IMG/VR virus record: IMGVR_UViG_3300021962_000284
Location: 1 to 37,080 of that record
Reading direction: 5' to 3' (one strand)
Length of the DNA stretch: 37,080 bases
DNA from: a virus
Below the pieces are notes generated by a model. It saw only the letters and a program-made list of their open reading frames with translations. It had not been told where the DNA came from and searched no databases. The first letter of the stretch is position 1. Each line of letters begins with the position of its first letter. This document shows positions 10,601 to 17,226 of this stretch, one piece after another. The position numbers and the translations under genes were made by a program.

Positions 10601-11355
10601 TGATGTCATTTGTTACCATTTATTTAGAATCGTTTAAAGATAATCAATTTTATACATTCAATAATAACTTTGCGGGAGTTAAATTAAATTATGATTGGCC
10701 AGGTGAATTACCTAAATTCTTTACTCCTGACAAATATCTATGTGTTCTTTCCAAAGACGGGTATTCATACCCATATGCGGAATTTAGTGATATTAATAAT
10801 GTGTATAAATTACTTGGGGCTAAATGGGGACCCGTATCGTCATTATCAACAATGGACGCGGAATCACTAACTGAAAGTTGGATTAGAAGATGGAATAAAG
10901 GTACTATGAGTATTCCTGATTTTGAAAAATTCAAAACAGATAAAAAAACTGAGTACGATAATTTAGTTTATAAGGTAACTGAGGCAATGAAATTGGCGAC
11001 TACTTTAGGATTATTAACACCACCACCTCCTCCTGTGACTATTAATTATTTAGGTGAGTTTGATACATTACAGGGTGGAGACGGAAGTTACTATAACTTA
11101 GAACAAACCAATGGTAAGTTTAAAGTTTTACGAATTGTTGACCCTAATTATAATTACAATAATGTTGGTAGTACGTTGTTTAAAGATTCTAATGGAGATA
11201 TTATGGTCTATGGTTGTGTATCAGGCTCAGGTCCAAAGACTTGTACTGTGAATGGTAAAAACCCTGGAACATATACTATGAATGTTGAATATTACCCTAA
11301 CGGACCATTAAATTCAACTAAGATAGAATTGGTTAGTCAACCATTTACACAATAA
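4630..11355 (+). CDS. Giant baseplate hub protein (gp27-type) with C-terminal muramidase-like domain
   Basis: This protein has 2241 residues. Near the N-terminus (about residues 157-250) lies FFNYPYPLFYLTVKGYLG followed by an alternating beta segment, as in large tail proteins. Residues about 1810-1885 match the C-terminal half of hub proteins of the gp27/gpD/VgrG superfamily: YQCRVNMLGN, IQPTMYFNVRHVPMFNGPYYI, then a VNHSISPGRFETTFTGIRQ run. A Ser/Thr/Asn-rich linker (about 1900-1955) leads to residues about 1965-2125. That region resembles glucosaminidase/muramidase (FlgJ-type) domains: candidate catalytic Glu2000 in IYLESF, NNNFAGVKL like the family's NNLFGIK, and a later YPYAEFSDI. In T4 the hub is gp27 plus the lysozyme gp5; here the two jobs seem fused (inference). 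It overlaps gp53 by 11 bases. The enzymatic assignment is less sure than the hub assignment. Confidence 0.72.
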   Translation: MVDNNENVLVEFDYQNIVLVDPNKIIDSEGNVKERLLKHENLVYYANLECNLFPRTRLSVGNNGYYENKTVSIAAINFLKPGNKTFLDNGYLDEITGFNSVQGKGANQIIETNNQIVKSDKSTESYLTQSISNNIDNNLLLISDISINTPLNLTPTVTIKMEDIRGRALFEQGENSPYSVFFNYPYPLFYLTVKGYLGKAVKYQLALKTFNARFDTASGNFKIECVFMAYKYNVLTNLSMEQVKAVPYMYRTKYTLSPVGDASTQSSQNQVGNTTKDVSMKTTSRGYEKMKEVYSEYKSKGLIPEDFPEMTLQELVVKLEVLEKTITDSLSKADMAPITDGENYQNNLTEYEKEVYFARGNSWFYKYMNTTEFFIDKATGLKMYTFNKETIEGKKKLTAITDLSKGLIPKWNKVLADNKTFGNGGKYKVGGEEFNSEIQNKINFLMFTINSSPDQINWDETYRQRTGKEANEVGVTELKTKSYQNVLRSATVDGEDVTFNWYVFEGPGRFVDSMQIMHNKATSKLDEIQEKFSKLLSTRLSDPKSGLGFKPTLKNVIAVLLAGSEAFLRIMCDVHQNAWNQRKNKYRVGAVLSNDKSATSVDAKQSVETTDGNLIPVYPWPQYFVETNNDKGEKFEIAYPGDPKVISKTKGYLYDVWPEVEFVEEFIKGKTVTIVPSADTQSSTSASNLVNRVSLNAIDFPTTNTFFSNKQESKFMYEIWERIFLPANYQRFMRPNAENEILDVIAESEYINISKSLLQEAPFLIEKLKRYGFNSSNYVPFLASISNDGLGESWQKFIRDEFVTTYIQQEVNSQFVILDNTVISSGYQNVDPQPTNIDKLKSYLKSNVTNSTNFLDTLPYNMEGWYSKNLANGKTSGSIRDTYNTSKVYVLNEDKKMVANFDSSTTPNDNRPVSSFNYLKPNIPTQDGLGLQSFYSQRAGDDFANTQQVTEGQVNYINYSGNVSAQQTTSMMNTPMFVNSVLQGVDNWLSGNTYPYVNASYLLLNSLPIATLREKYKSYSNGVATDLDYIFAVFKKFGAIHKVPYAWVLKYGSIWHRYKNWVENGVDILDTVWKDFDAAGNYDPNVSDPERTYTLTIPGDTTTTDIVLQSVTPVVGGTVTQLNLGFYPKVIDKFNLFYRGYNLFDNYTNSGIQAQLDNSTNGFTLKPVSDAIINKYSGYNDSDLTDILSIKPWNCTLLDKKNKIEYIIPSFGSNINQIGSECFNNSGQLILNITSNPAIFNGSVRSFWALPNYGYFDLFEVDKPEPTQHLKTILSGSPDQLAFTLGKYSAYTSNEEMFSVFNREILDMLENEFLKFSKSMYEYETKQVDGLVTTRVQIDKLYLDPNGINKNFQLLLKDMMSVNIVTPTSTSSLNQTNTLKQEQFIKVNNTIKNFLEFDVILKYGNPGDYNRRLFDSFATNVFIEDKISFNYYVEGSLPKSGVTGTTLSVYKSANPESWKALETYVGFSTEEGVKYTSTGSVITDFFIDMNVEFIPESVQTLAPLIKIYATQKKLDPTMNRGKFIALLNQYLNDNKKFSDTLLNSVFQKVRFGLPNVDIIPEKPMDTALQGEQTKVELWETFKALNDTWVAGYDYTQTTFLEDVLLLDRGNRNIADEVLIDPFKVRNLLKSINPSASVYFYLESLLDIHHFVCMMHPAYVNYYNVQEVEKNNVPKIEGSLEFGNTLFGTYLNVDTRASSPKLVCIYAAEPSKHLENDKNENNRFKSDSFDLRRSSDNPLTDKLEGKTDWGLSNRVVGFNVDIGIRNQNIFYYFDVSQDSGKQTSESLLQMDNLINQSNGKQTATQNVSLWNFYKSRSYQCRVNMLGNVMIQPTMYFNVRHVPMFNGPYYIMDVNHSISPGRFETTFTGIRQQVFALPKMENYIQTLTKKLFLDLYQQVKQKVNTDAKSNSTANSNPNSVTTTSSTAAPSTNNSTVTNTGKVDDSQNCSTKLDPKYNKYVGTNPEQSSLSPKQVIDGINYNVSSGDNLDITKMMSFVTIYLESFKDNQFYTFNNNFAGVKLNYDWPGELPKFFTPDKYLCVLSKDGYSYPYAEFSDINNVYKLLGAKWGPVSSLSTMDAESLTESWIRRWNKGTMSIPDFEKFKTDKKTEYDNLVYKVTEAMKLATTLGLLTPPPPPVTINYLGEFDTLQGGDGSYYNLEQTNGKFKVLRIVDPNYNYNNVGSTLFKDSNGDIMVYGCVSGSGPKTCTVNGKNPGTYTMNVEYYPNGPLNSTKIELVSQPFTQ

Positions 11356-11373
11356 CATTTACAATAACCGCAA

Positions 11374-11380
11374 TATTTAT
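11374..11380 (+). promoter_or_regulatory. TATTTAT motif upstream of the 74-residue gene
   Basis: AATATTTATAA lies in the 40-base gap after the hub gene and ends 15 bases before the ATG at 11396. It is a variant (A instead of C at the first position) of the CTATTTAT motif seen before several other genes. A phage-type promoter element is possible, but AT-richness makes chance matches common. Confidence 0.25.
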
Positions 11381-11395
11381 AATAAAAATAAGATT

Positions 11396-11620
11396 ATGGA
11401 CGCAAATTTAATATTAGATAATTACTTAGGTAAAAAAACCAGAACCACAGAAAAAGATATGGGTGATGGTACTAAACAAGTATGTGATTTAGACACTAAC
11501 GAATGTTATACTGTTAGAATGAAAGATGGTTTAATTGAAAGAGTTGACCATATGATGTCTAAAAATAAAAAAGTTCAAGTTGAAACACTAACAGGTGTGA
11601 AACAATTATTAAACGGATAA
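11396..11620 (+). CDS. Small protein of unknown function (74 residues)
   Basis: I do not recognise this family. It is a small soluble-looking, highly charged protein with no signal peptide or membrane segment. The middle has a paired-cysteine stretch (QVCDLDTNECYTVRMKDG) and the C-terminus is a basic helix-like segment ending TGVKQLLNG. It follows the hub gene after a 40-base gap and precedes the next gene by 4 bases, so the two small genes are probably co-transcribed. The ATG has no Shine-Dalgarno sequence, only an A/T-rich leader, like most genes here. Coding status is supported by the tight packing and the same codon use as its neighbours. Confidence 0.65.
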   Translation: MDANLILDNYLGKKTRTTEKDMGDGTKQVCDLDTNECYTVRMKDGLIERVDHMMSKNKKVQVETLTGVKQLLNG

Positions 11621-11624
11621 GAAT

Positions 11625-12284
11625 ATGGCAATCGATAAAAAAATTATAGAAGAGATTAAAAGATATAATTCAATTAACAAATATATCTTGGAACAAGAAT
11701 TACCTGAACCACCAGATGGTGACACACCTCCATTACCTGTAGGTGATGAACCTGTTGGAGATGCACCACTACCAGGTGGTGAAGCACCTGTCGGAGGTGA
11801 AGTACCTGCGGAAGGAGAAGCCCAACCTATTGACACTGAAACAGACCCTGATGTTGAAAAAATTGACGACGAGGGAAATCCTGAAGATACTGATAGTGAA
11901 GAATTAGATATCACAGATTTGGTGACTACTCAAAAAGATATGGGTCAAAAACAAGATGAATATTTTGATAAGTTATTTGGTCACTTAGACAATTTAGAAT
12001 CTAAGTTAGGTGAAATGGACCAATTAATGAGTAAGATTAATTCTATGGAAGAGAAGATTGAGAAATACAGAGAAAAAACTCCACAAGAAAAATTAGAACT
12101 TAGAAGTTTAGACTCGGGACCTTTTAATCAGAAATTGACAGATTTCTTTATTGATAAAGAACCTGATATGGAAAAATCAGGTAAGAACGAATATATTTTA
12201 ACAAGTGATGATGTTGAGAACTTCTCATCTGCAGATATAAAAAATTCGTTTACTCCTGAACCTAAAAAGAATTTCGGATTTTAA
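11625..12284 (+). CDS. Acidic, Pro/Gly-rich protein with coiled coil, unknown function
   Basis: This is a 219-residue, strongly acidic protein in four parts. Residues 1-25 form a basic helix (IDKKIIEEIKRYNSINKYI), an N-terminal style I associate with small virion proteins of marine and Bacteroidota phages (weak recollection). Residues about 26-70 are low-complexity Pro/Gly/Glu/Val with loose repeats of the type GEAPVGGEVP. Residues about 95-150 look like a coiled coil (heptad Leu/Met pattern around DNLESKLGEMDQLMSKI). The C-terminal part ends PEPKKNFGF. There is no catalytic motif. It sits between the hub gene and the ssb promoter, so a structural or assembly role is as plausible as a replication-accessory one. 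I cannot assign a function. Confidence 0.7.
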   Translation: MAIDKKIIEEIKRYNSINKYILEQELPEPPDGDTPPLPVGDEPVGDAPLPGGEAPVGGEVPAEGEAQPIDTETDPDVEKIDDEGNPEDTDSEELDITDLVTTQKDMGQKQDEYFDKLFGHLDNLESKLGEMDQLMSKINSMEEKIEKYREKTPQEKLELRSLDSGPFNQKLTDFFIDKEPDMEKSGKNEYILTSDDVENFSSADIKNSFTPEPKKNFGF

Positions 12285-12285
12285 T

Positions 12286-12314
12286 TTGACAAAGTAGGTA
12301 ATTGGGTTTATTAT
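12286..12314 (+). promoter_or_regulatory. Sigma70-like promoter for the ssb/replication block
   Basis: TTGACA at 12286-12291 and TATTAT at 12309-12314 are separated by exactly 17 bases, 38 bases before the ssb ATG. The -35 box is a perfect E. coli-type consensus and the -10 box matches 5 of 6. A Bacteroidota-type reading (TTTG at 12285 with a TAnnTTTG-like TATTATTAG) is only a partial fit. It lies in the only gap between the virion genes and the replication block, which is where a promoter is expected. Confidence 0.6.
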
Positions 12315-12352
12315 TAGTTAACAAATAACTTAAAATTTTAAAAACAATTATT

Positions 12353-13204
12353 ATGATGTCAACACTAGATTCTGTCTTAGCTCAGTACGAGAAATCACAA
12401 CAGTCAGGAGGTAACTCCAACAAAATGTCTATGGACGAACGTATGAAGAAATACTTCGCAGCGATTCTTCCACAAGGACAAAATTCCGCACAAAAACGTA
12501 TTCGTATCCTCCCAACTAAAGATGGTAGTTCACCATTTGTTGAGGCTTGGTTTCACGAAGTACAAGTAGGTGGTCAATGGAACAAACTATATGACCCGTC
12601 AAAAAACGACAACGAACGTTCACCTTTGAACGAAGTTTATGAAGAACTTACCGCTACAGGTAAAGAGTCTGACAAAGAACTTGCAAAAAATTACAAATCA
12701 AGAAAATTCTACATTGTCAAAGTAATCGACAGAGATAAACCTGAAGATGGTGTTAAATTCTGGCGTTTCAAACACAACTACAAAAACGAAGGTGTGTTAG
12801 ACAAAATTATTCCAATTTGGAGAAATAAAGGAGATATTACTAACGCAGAAAACGGTCGTGATTTAATTATCGAATTAGCAAAGGCTAAAACTCCAAAAGG
12901 TAAAGATTACACCATCATTCAAACAATTATGTATGATGATGCACAACCATTACACGAAGATAAGGCTCAATTAGAGGCTTGGGTTAATGACGAATTAACT
13001 TGGAGAGATGTTTATTCTAAAAAACCAACTGACTATTTAGAGGCAATCGCAAGAGGTGAAACTCCACGTTGGGATTCTGAAAAAGGTGGTTATGTTTATG
13101 GTGATAGTTCATCTGAAGAAATGAGTATGGGTGGAGGAACAAGTGCTTCTTCATACAAAGACCCACAAGAGAATGCACAACCTGATGAGGATATGCCATT
13201 CTAA
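12353..13204 (+). CDS. 32: Single-strand DNA-binding protein, gp32-like
   Basis: This 283-residue protein coats single-stranded DNA during replication and recombination. It lines up with T4 gp32 through an N-terminal basic region (residues 1-45), an OB-fold core (RIRILPTKDGSSPFVEAWFH, then SRKFYIVKVIDRDKPEDG and FWRFKHNY) and a flexible Gly/Ser linker. It then ends in an acidic tip, PDEDMPF. T4 gp32 (301 residues) binds zinc through three Cys and one His; this protein has no cysteine at all, so the zinc site is lost. The DEDMPF end resembles the DDDIPF tip of bacterial SSB, used to recruit partners. Two ATG codons in tandem (12353, 12356) could start it, and there is no Shine-Dalgarno. CGT is used for 7 of 12 Arg codons, unlike the AGA-dominated virion genes, which suggests high expression. 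Confidence 0.9.
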   Translation: MMSTLDSVLAQYEKSQQSGGNSNKMSMDERMKKYFAAILPQGQNSAQKRIRILPTKDGSSPFVEAWFHEVQVGGQWNKLYDPSKNDNERSPLNEVYEELTATGKESDKELAKNYKSRKFYIVKVIDRDKPEDGVKFWRFKHNYKNEGVLDKIIPIWRNKGDITNAENGRDLIIELAKAKTPKGKDYTIIQTIMYDDAQPLHEDKAQLEAWVNDELTWRDVYSKKPTDYLEAIARGETPRWDSEKGGYVYGDSSSEEMSMGGGTSASSYKDPQENAQPDEDMPF

Positions 13205-13214
13205 TAATACAACC

Positions 13215-13251
13215 GAACTTGGACATCTACTTAGACAAGGTGTCCAAGTTC
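13215..13251 (+). terminator. Rho-independent terminator after ssb
   Basis: GAACTTGGACA (13215-13225) pairs perfectly with TGTCCAAGTTC (13241-13251). Three more pairs (one of them G-U) extend the stem inwards to 14, leaving a loop of about 9 bases. A T-rich run, TTTATATTTT, follows directly. It would let ssb be transcribed more strongly than uvsX and the genes downstream. Confidence 0.8.
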
Positions 13252-13291
13252 TTTATATTTTAAATAAAAAGAAATAATAACATAGACATAT

Positions 13292-14293
13292 ATGGCAATC
13301 AAAAAAAACGATTTTAAATCAATCAAAGATAAGTTCTCAACATCGGCAAAATACAAACCACAAAGATTTTTTGATTTGGGTACTGACTTTTTGGATGCGG
13401 TAGGATTACCAGGACCTGCGATAGGTCACTTGAATATGTTTTTAGGTCACTCGGACACAGGAAAAACAACTGCGTTAGTTAAAACTGCGGTTGATGCTCA
13501 GAAAAAAGGTATTTTACCTGTGTTTATTATTACCGAACAAAAATGGTCTTTTGAACACGCAAAACTTATGGGTTTTGAATGTGAAGAAGTTGTTGATGAA
13601 GCAACAGGGGAATTGGATTGGGATGGGTTTTATATCTTCAACAATAACTTTGACTATATTGAACAAATTACGGATTATATTAATTCATTGTTGGACGCTC
13701 AAGAGAAAGGTGAATTAGATTATAGTTTATGTTTTATGTGGGATTCTGTTGGTTCAGTTCCTTGTAAAATGACATTTGAAGGTAAGGGTGGTAAACAACA
13801 TAACGCATCTACATTAGCAGATAAAATTGGTATGGGTATTAACCAACGTATCTCAGGTTCTCGTAAAGCGGATTCTAAATATGAAAATACTTTAATCATA
13901 GTTAATCAACCTTGGGTTGAATTACCTGATAATCCTTTTGGACAACCTAAAATTAAGGCTAAAGGTGGGGAGGCTATTTGGTTAAACTCATCATTAGTTT
14001 TCTTATTTGGAAATCAAAAAGGTGCGGGAACAACAAAAATTACCGCAACAAAAGACAAGAGAACAATCAAATTCGCGTCAAGAACTAAAGTATCTGTAAT
14101 GAAAAACCACATCAATGGTCTTGGTTATGAGGATGGTAAAATCATTGTAACACCACACGGATTTATTGCGGGTAAAGAAGCGTCAGAAGAGAAGGCATCT
14201 ATTGAGAAATACAAAAAGGAATATGCTGACTATTGGAAAGAGATTATCGGAACCGATGGTGATTTTGATTTAAGAGAAGAAAAAGAGTCGTAA
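13292..14293 (+). CDS. uvsX: UvsX-like RecA-family recombinase
   Basis: This 333-residue strand-exchange ATPase drives recombination-dependent replication and repair in T4-like phages, working with the gp32-type protein encoded just upstream. Walker A is GHSDTGKT (residues 52-59), a Glu in the ITEQKW segment (Glu82) sits where the RecA-family catalytic Glu is expected, and Walker B is CFMWDSVGSV ending on Asp151. The later segments NQRISG and IIVNQPW fit the L2/motif-4 part of the RecA core. T4 UvsX is 391 residues, so this copy is shorter. The ATG at 13292 lies 41 bases after the ssb terminator and has no Shine-Dalgarno. UvsX rather than bacterial RecA is preferred because of the gene order and the N-terminal ...RFFDLGTDFLDAVGLPGPAIG arrangement. 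Confidence 0.85.
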   Translation: MAIKKNDFKSIKDKFSTSAKYKPQRFFDLGTDFLDAVGLPGPAIGHLNMFLGHSDTGKTTALVKTAVDAQKKGILPVFIITEQKWSFEHAKLMGFECEEVVDEATGELDWDGFYIFNNNFDYIEQITDYINSLLDAQEKGELDYSLCFMWDSVGSVPCKMTFEGKGGKQHNASTLADKIGMGINQRISGSRKADSKYENTLIIVNQPWVELPDNPFGQPKIKAKGGEAIWLNSSLVFLFGNQKGAGTTKITATKDKRTIKFASRTKVSVMKNHINGLGYEDGKIIVTPHGFIAGKEASEEKASIEKYKKEYADYWKEIIGTDGDFDLREEKES

Positions 14294-14311
14294 CAATATA
14301 AACAAAACTAA

Positions 14312-15322
14312 GTGACTAAAACATTATTAGTTGACGGTAATAATTTACTAAAAATAGGATTTCACGGGGTAAAAGATTTTTACCATAAGGGAGAACACGT
14401 TGGTGGGATATGGCATTTCATCAATACGTTACGTAAATTCATTGAAGAATATAACTACGATAAAGTTGTGGTATTTTGGGACGGTGAAAGTAGTTCATCC
14501 GCAAGAAAATTAATATATCCACAATACAAAGAAAACCGACATTCCGAAACCAATGTTTACAAGGAAGATTCTTTCACTAAACAGAAAGAACGAGTTAAAC
14601 AATATTTGGAGGAAATGTTTGTAAGACAGATAGACATTGACAATAATGAGGCCGATGATTTAATCGCTTACTATTGTCAGGTGTCTCCTGACGAAAATAA
14701 GACAATATTTTCAGGTGATAGAGACTTAACACAGTTAATCTCAGAACGTGTCTCTATCTATTCCCCAAACACTAAGACGATGTATCAGAATGGTGATAAG
14801 ATTAAAATATATCACTATGAATTCCCACATCAAAACATTAAAACTTATAAGATACTATCTGGTGATAAATCGGATAATATAGATGGTATCTATTACTTAG
14901 GTGAAAAAACTTTGGTTAAATTATTCCCTGAGTTACTTGAAAATACGGTAAATGTTTCCGATATTTTAACTAAGGCTGAAAAGTTATTTGAAACGGATAA
15001 AAACAACACTGCTTTAAATAATCTACTTACTGGTAAGACTAAAACAGGAGTGTATGGAAATGAATTTTTTATAATTAACGAAAAAATAGTAGATTTGTCT
15101 AATCCCTTAATAACTGATGAAGCTAAAGAATTGGTTGAACTTTATTACCGAGAAAGTTTAGACCCTGATGGTAGAGGGTATAAAAACTTGATAAAGATGA
15201 TGATGGAGAACGGATTCTTTAAATACTTACCAAAAACTGATGATGCTTGGGTTAACTTCATCAGACCTTTTATGAAACTAACCCGAAAAGAAAAAAGAAA
15301 TTATAAAACAAACAAAAATTAA
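14312..15322 (+). CDS. rnh: RNase H / 5'-3' exonuclease of the FEN family
   Basis: This 336-residue protein resembles T4 RNase H (305 residues), a flap/5' nuclease that removes RNA primers from Okazaki fragments. The acidic metal ligands of the family are visible: Asp8 in LLVDGNN, Asp57 in VVFWDG, Glu113/Asp115/Asp116 in NNEADD, Asp136/Asp138 in SGDRD, and Asp185/Asp188 in LSGDKSDNI, the last opening the helix-3-turn-helix DNA-binding element. The basic RKLIYPQYKENR segment forms the helical-arch entry seen in FEN proteins. The start is a GTG at 14312, 18 bases after uvsX; no in-frame ATG lies near it and Asp8 requires a start this early. The neighbours ssb, uvsX and helicase match its replication job. 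Confidence 0.85.
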   Translation: MTKTLLVDGNNLLKIGFHGVKDFYHKGEHVGGIWHFINTLRKFIEEYNYDKVVVFWDGESSSSARKLIYPQYKENRHSETNVYKEDSFTKQKERVKQYLEEMFVRQIDIDNNEADDLIAYYCQVSPDENKTIFSGDRDLTQLISERVSIYSPNTKTMYQNGDKIKIYHYEFPHQNIKTYKILSGDKSDNIDGIYYLGEKTLVKLFPELLENTVNVSDILTKAEKLFETDKNNTALNNLLTGKTKTGVYGNEFFIINEKIVDLSNPLITDEAKELVELYYRESLDPDGRGYKNLIKMMMENGFFKYLPKTDDAWVNFIRPFMKLTRKEKRNYKTNKN

Positions 15323-15325
15323 ATT

Positions 15326-15781
15326 ATGACAAAAGAGCAAGACTTAACGAAAATGGAGTTTTTACTTACGTTAAACGACAGAATCATTGTACAAAGATTT
15401 TACAATGTTAAAGGATTTAATTCATCGGCAAAAAATTCGTTAGAGTTATACGAATTTATTAAAGAGGTTAAAGAGGATTTAGAGTTAGATTTGAAAAACA
15501 GAACGGTATCATATATGATTGATAACATCAATCAAATTATGGAAGACGAGAACGTTTTAAACACATCAATGACTGAAGGTGAAGAACACTTTAATTTATT
15601 TATTAAGGTTGGTGATGAGACACTTTGTCATAGACAATTTAACGCAAAATTATACCCGCCAAAAATAAGATACACCGTAGACGTACGTCCGTACCTAAAA
15701 ACTGTACTTAAGGGTTTGACTGACATTTTTTCAGGTGAAAATTTAACTTATGAATATCTAGGCCTTCCGCTTTCAGTATAG
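15326..15781 (+). CDS. Conserved-position protein of unknown function (151 residues)
   Basis: I do not recognise the family. The protein is soluble, acidic in the middle and mixed alpha/beta: an N-terminal strand pair (MEFLLTLNDRIIVQRFYNV), a helical segment with many Glu/Lys (ELYEFIKEVKEDLELDL), then HFNLFIKVGDETLCHRQF and a C-terminal RYTVDVRPYLKTVLKGLTDIF. There is no nucleotide-binding or metal motif. It starts three bases after rnh and sits directly before the helicase, so a replication accessory role is possible. In T4 the helicase loader gp59 and late co-activator gp33 lie near gene 32 and rnh, but I see no sequence match to either. It is the only gene in the window that ends in TAG; the other 18 complete genes visible end in TAA. 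Confidence 0.7.
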   Translation: MTKEQDLTKMEFLLTLNDRIIVQRFYNVKGFNSSAKNSLELYEFIKEVKEDLELDLKNRTVSYMIDNINQIMEDENVLNTSMTEGEEHFNLFIKVGDETLCHRQFNAKLYPPKIRYTVDVRPYLKTVLKGLTDIFSGENLTYEYLGLPLSV

Positions 15782-15788
15782 TATTTAT
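15782..15788 (+). promoter_or_regulatory. TATTTAT motif upstream of the helicase gene
   Basis: GTATTTATC overlaps the TAG stop of the preceding gene and ends 24 bases before the helicase ATG. It is a variant of the CTATTTAT motif. This is weak evidence for a promoter on its own. Confidence 0.22.
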
Positions 15789-15812
15789 CAATTACACAAA
15801 CAAATATAGAGT

Positions 15813-17204
15813 ATGAATTCAGGCAAAAATTTTAATTATTTAGGGGAAACTTTCCAACTACAACTTCTTAATCAAACTATCTTAGACAAAGAATTCGCTC
15901 GCTCAATTATTGATGTTATTGAACTAAATTATTTTGAAAACAAGTATTTTAAAATCATCATTCAGATGATTAAAGAATACTATAAAAAGTACGAATCAAG
16001 TCCATCTTTTGAAACATTGGGTCAAATCGCCAAGTCAGAATTCCAACAGGAATTGGCTGCCAGAATGGTATTAGACACAATTAATAAAGTGGCTGAGGCA
16101 CCTCTTGAGGGTAGTACTTATGTTCAGGAAAAGGCATTAAAATTCTGTAAACAACAAGAGTTACAGAAAGTAATGACAAAGGCTCAAAAAATCATTGATG
16201 GGGGTGAGTTTGAAAACTACGACACATTAGAAGAAATGGTTAGTAAAGCCTTACAGGTCGGAGAGGTTGATAAGGGGACTGAGGACGTTTTTCACAATTT
16301 AGATGAAGTTCTAAATGATGATTATAGACATCCAGTACCTATGGGGATTCCAGGTATTGACAAACTACTTAAAGGTGGTTTGGCTAAAGGAGAAATCGGT
16401 GTAATTTTAGCACCAACAGGTGTAGGTAAATCTACATTATTGACAAAAATTGCTAATCACGGTTTTAACTTAGGTTATAACGTATTACAAATATTCTTTG
16501 AAGACAACCCAAAGATTATTCAAAGAAAACATTTTACACTTTGGACAGGAATTGCCCCTGATGATATGGCAAATAAGAAAGAAGAAGTAATGGAGAAAGT
16601 TACGGCAATTAAAGAATCTATGCCTAACAAGTTAACTCTTAAAAAATTACCTTCTGATACTCTAACTATGATGCAAATCAAAAATCAAGTTAGAAAAATG
16701 ATTGCTGAGGGAAATAAAATTGATATGATTCTTTTAGATTATATTGATTGTGTAGTACCTGATAAAAATCTTGGTGATGAATGGAAGAGTGAAGGTTCAG
16801 TTATGAGAGGTTTTGAGGCAATGTGTCACGAGTTGAACATTGTTGGATGGACTGCAACACAAGGAAATCGTTCCTCAATTTCATCAGAAGTGGTGACCAC
16901 CGACCAAATGGGTGGTTCTATTAAGAAAGCACAAGTTGGTCACGTTATCATTTCCGTGGCAAAAACTTTACAACAAAAAGAAATGAAACTTGCAACTATT
17001 GCAATTACCAAATCTCGTATTGGTTCTGATGGTGTTGTTTTTGAAAACTGTAAATTCGATAATGAACTTATCGAAATTGACACTGAAAGTTCTGTTACTT
17101 TCTTAGGATTTGAAGAACAAAAAGAAGAACAAAAAAGAGATAGAGTAAAAGAACTTCTTGAGAAAAGAAAAGAAAGAGAACAACAAAAACAAAAACAGTC
17201 TTAA
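15813..17204 (+). CDS. 41: Replicative DNA helicase, DnaB family, gp41-like
   Basis: This 463-residue protein is close to T4 gp41 (475 residues), the hexameric 5'-3' helicase that opens the fork and works with a primase (not encoded in this window). The N-terminal helical domain (about 1-150) leads to the RecA-like motor. Walker A is APTGVGKST (residues 200-208), Walker B is MILLDYIDCV with Asp309, and the later WTATQGNRSS and a SVAKT...TKSRIGSDG stretch correspond to the DnaB motif with the sensor Gln and the DNA-binding loop/arginine-finger region. The C-terminus is a Lys/Glu/Gln-rich tail (RKEREQQKQKQ), often a partner-binding end. The ATG at 15813 follows an A/T-rich leader without a Shine-Dalgarno sequence. 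Confidence 0.9.
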   Translation: MNSGKNFNYLGETFQLQLLNQTILDKEFARSIIDVIELNYFENKYFKIIIQMIKEYYKKYESSPSFETLGQIAKSEFQQELAARMVLDTINKVAEAPLEGSTYVQEKALKFCKQQELQKVMTKAQKIIDGGEFENYDTLEEMVSKALQVGEVDKGTEDVFHNLDEVLNDDYRHPVPMGIPGIDKLLKGGLAKGEIGVILAPTGVGKSTLLTKIANHGFNLGYNVLQIFFEDNPKIIQRKHFTLWTGIAPDDMANKKEEVMEKVTAIKESMPNKLTLKKLPSDTLTMMQIKNQVRKMIAEGNKIDMILLDYIDCVVPDKNLGDEWKSEGSVMRGFEAMCHELNIVGWTATQGNRSSISSEVVTTDQMGGSIKKAQVGHVIISVAKTLQQKEMKLATIAITKSRIGSDGVVFENCKFDNELIEIDTESSVTFLGFEEQKEEQKRDRVKELLEKRKEREQQKQKQS

Positions 17205-17226
17205 ATTAAACTAAATTAAAATTACT

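Noticed and set aside
11609-11914. A 101-codon open frame on the minus strand, Ser/Pro/Gly-rich
   Set aside because: It is the antisense shadow of the low-complexity Pro/Gly region of the 219-residue gene; it has no promoter or leader and its composition mirrors the sense repeats.
15779-15798. TAG at the end of the 151-residue gene as a possible recoded (read-through) codon, as in some Bacteroidota phages
   Set aside because: Read-through would add only 17 codons and run into the helicase start; every other gene closes with TAA and no in-frame TAG is needed anywhere, so the standard code suffices.
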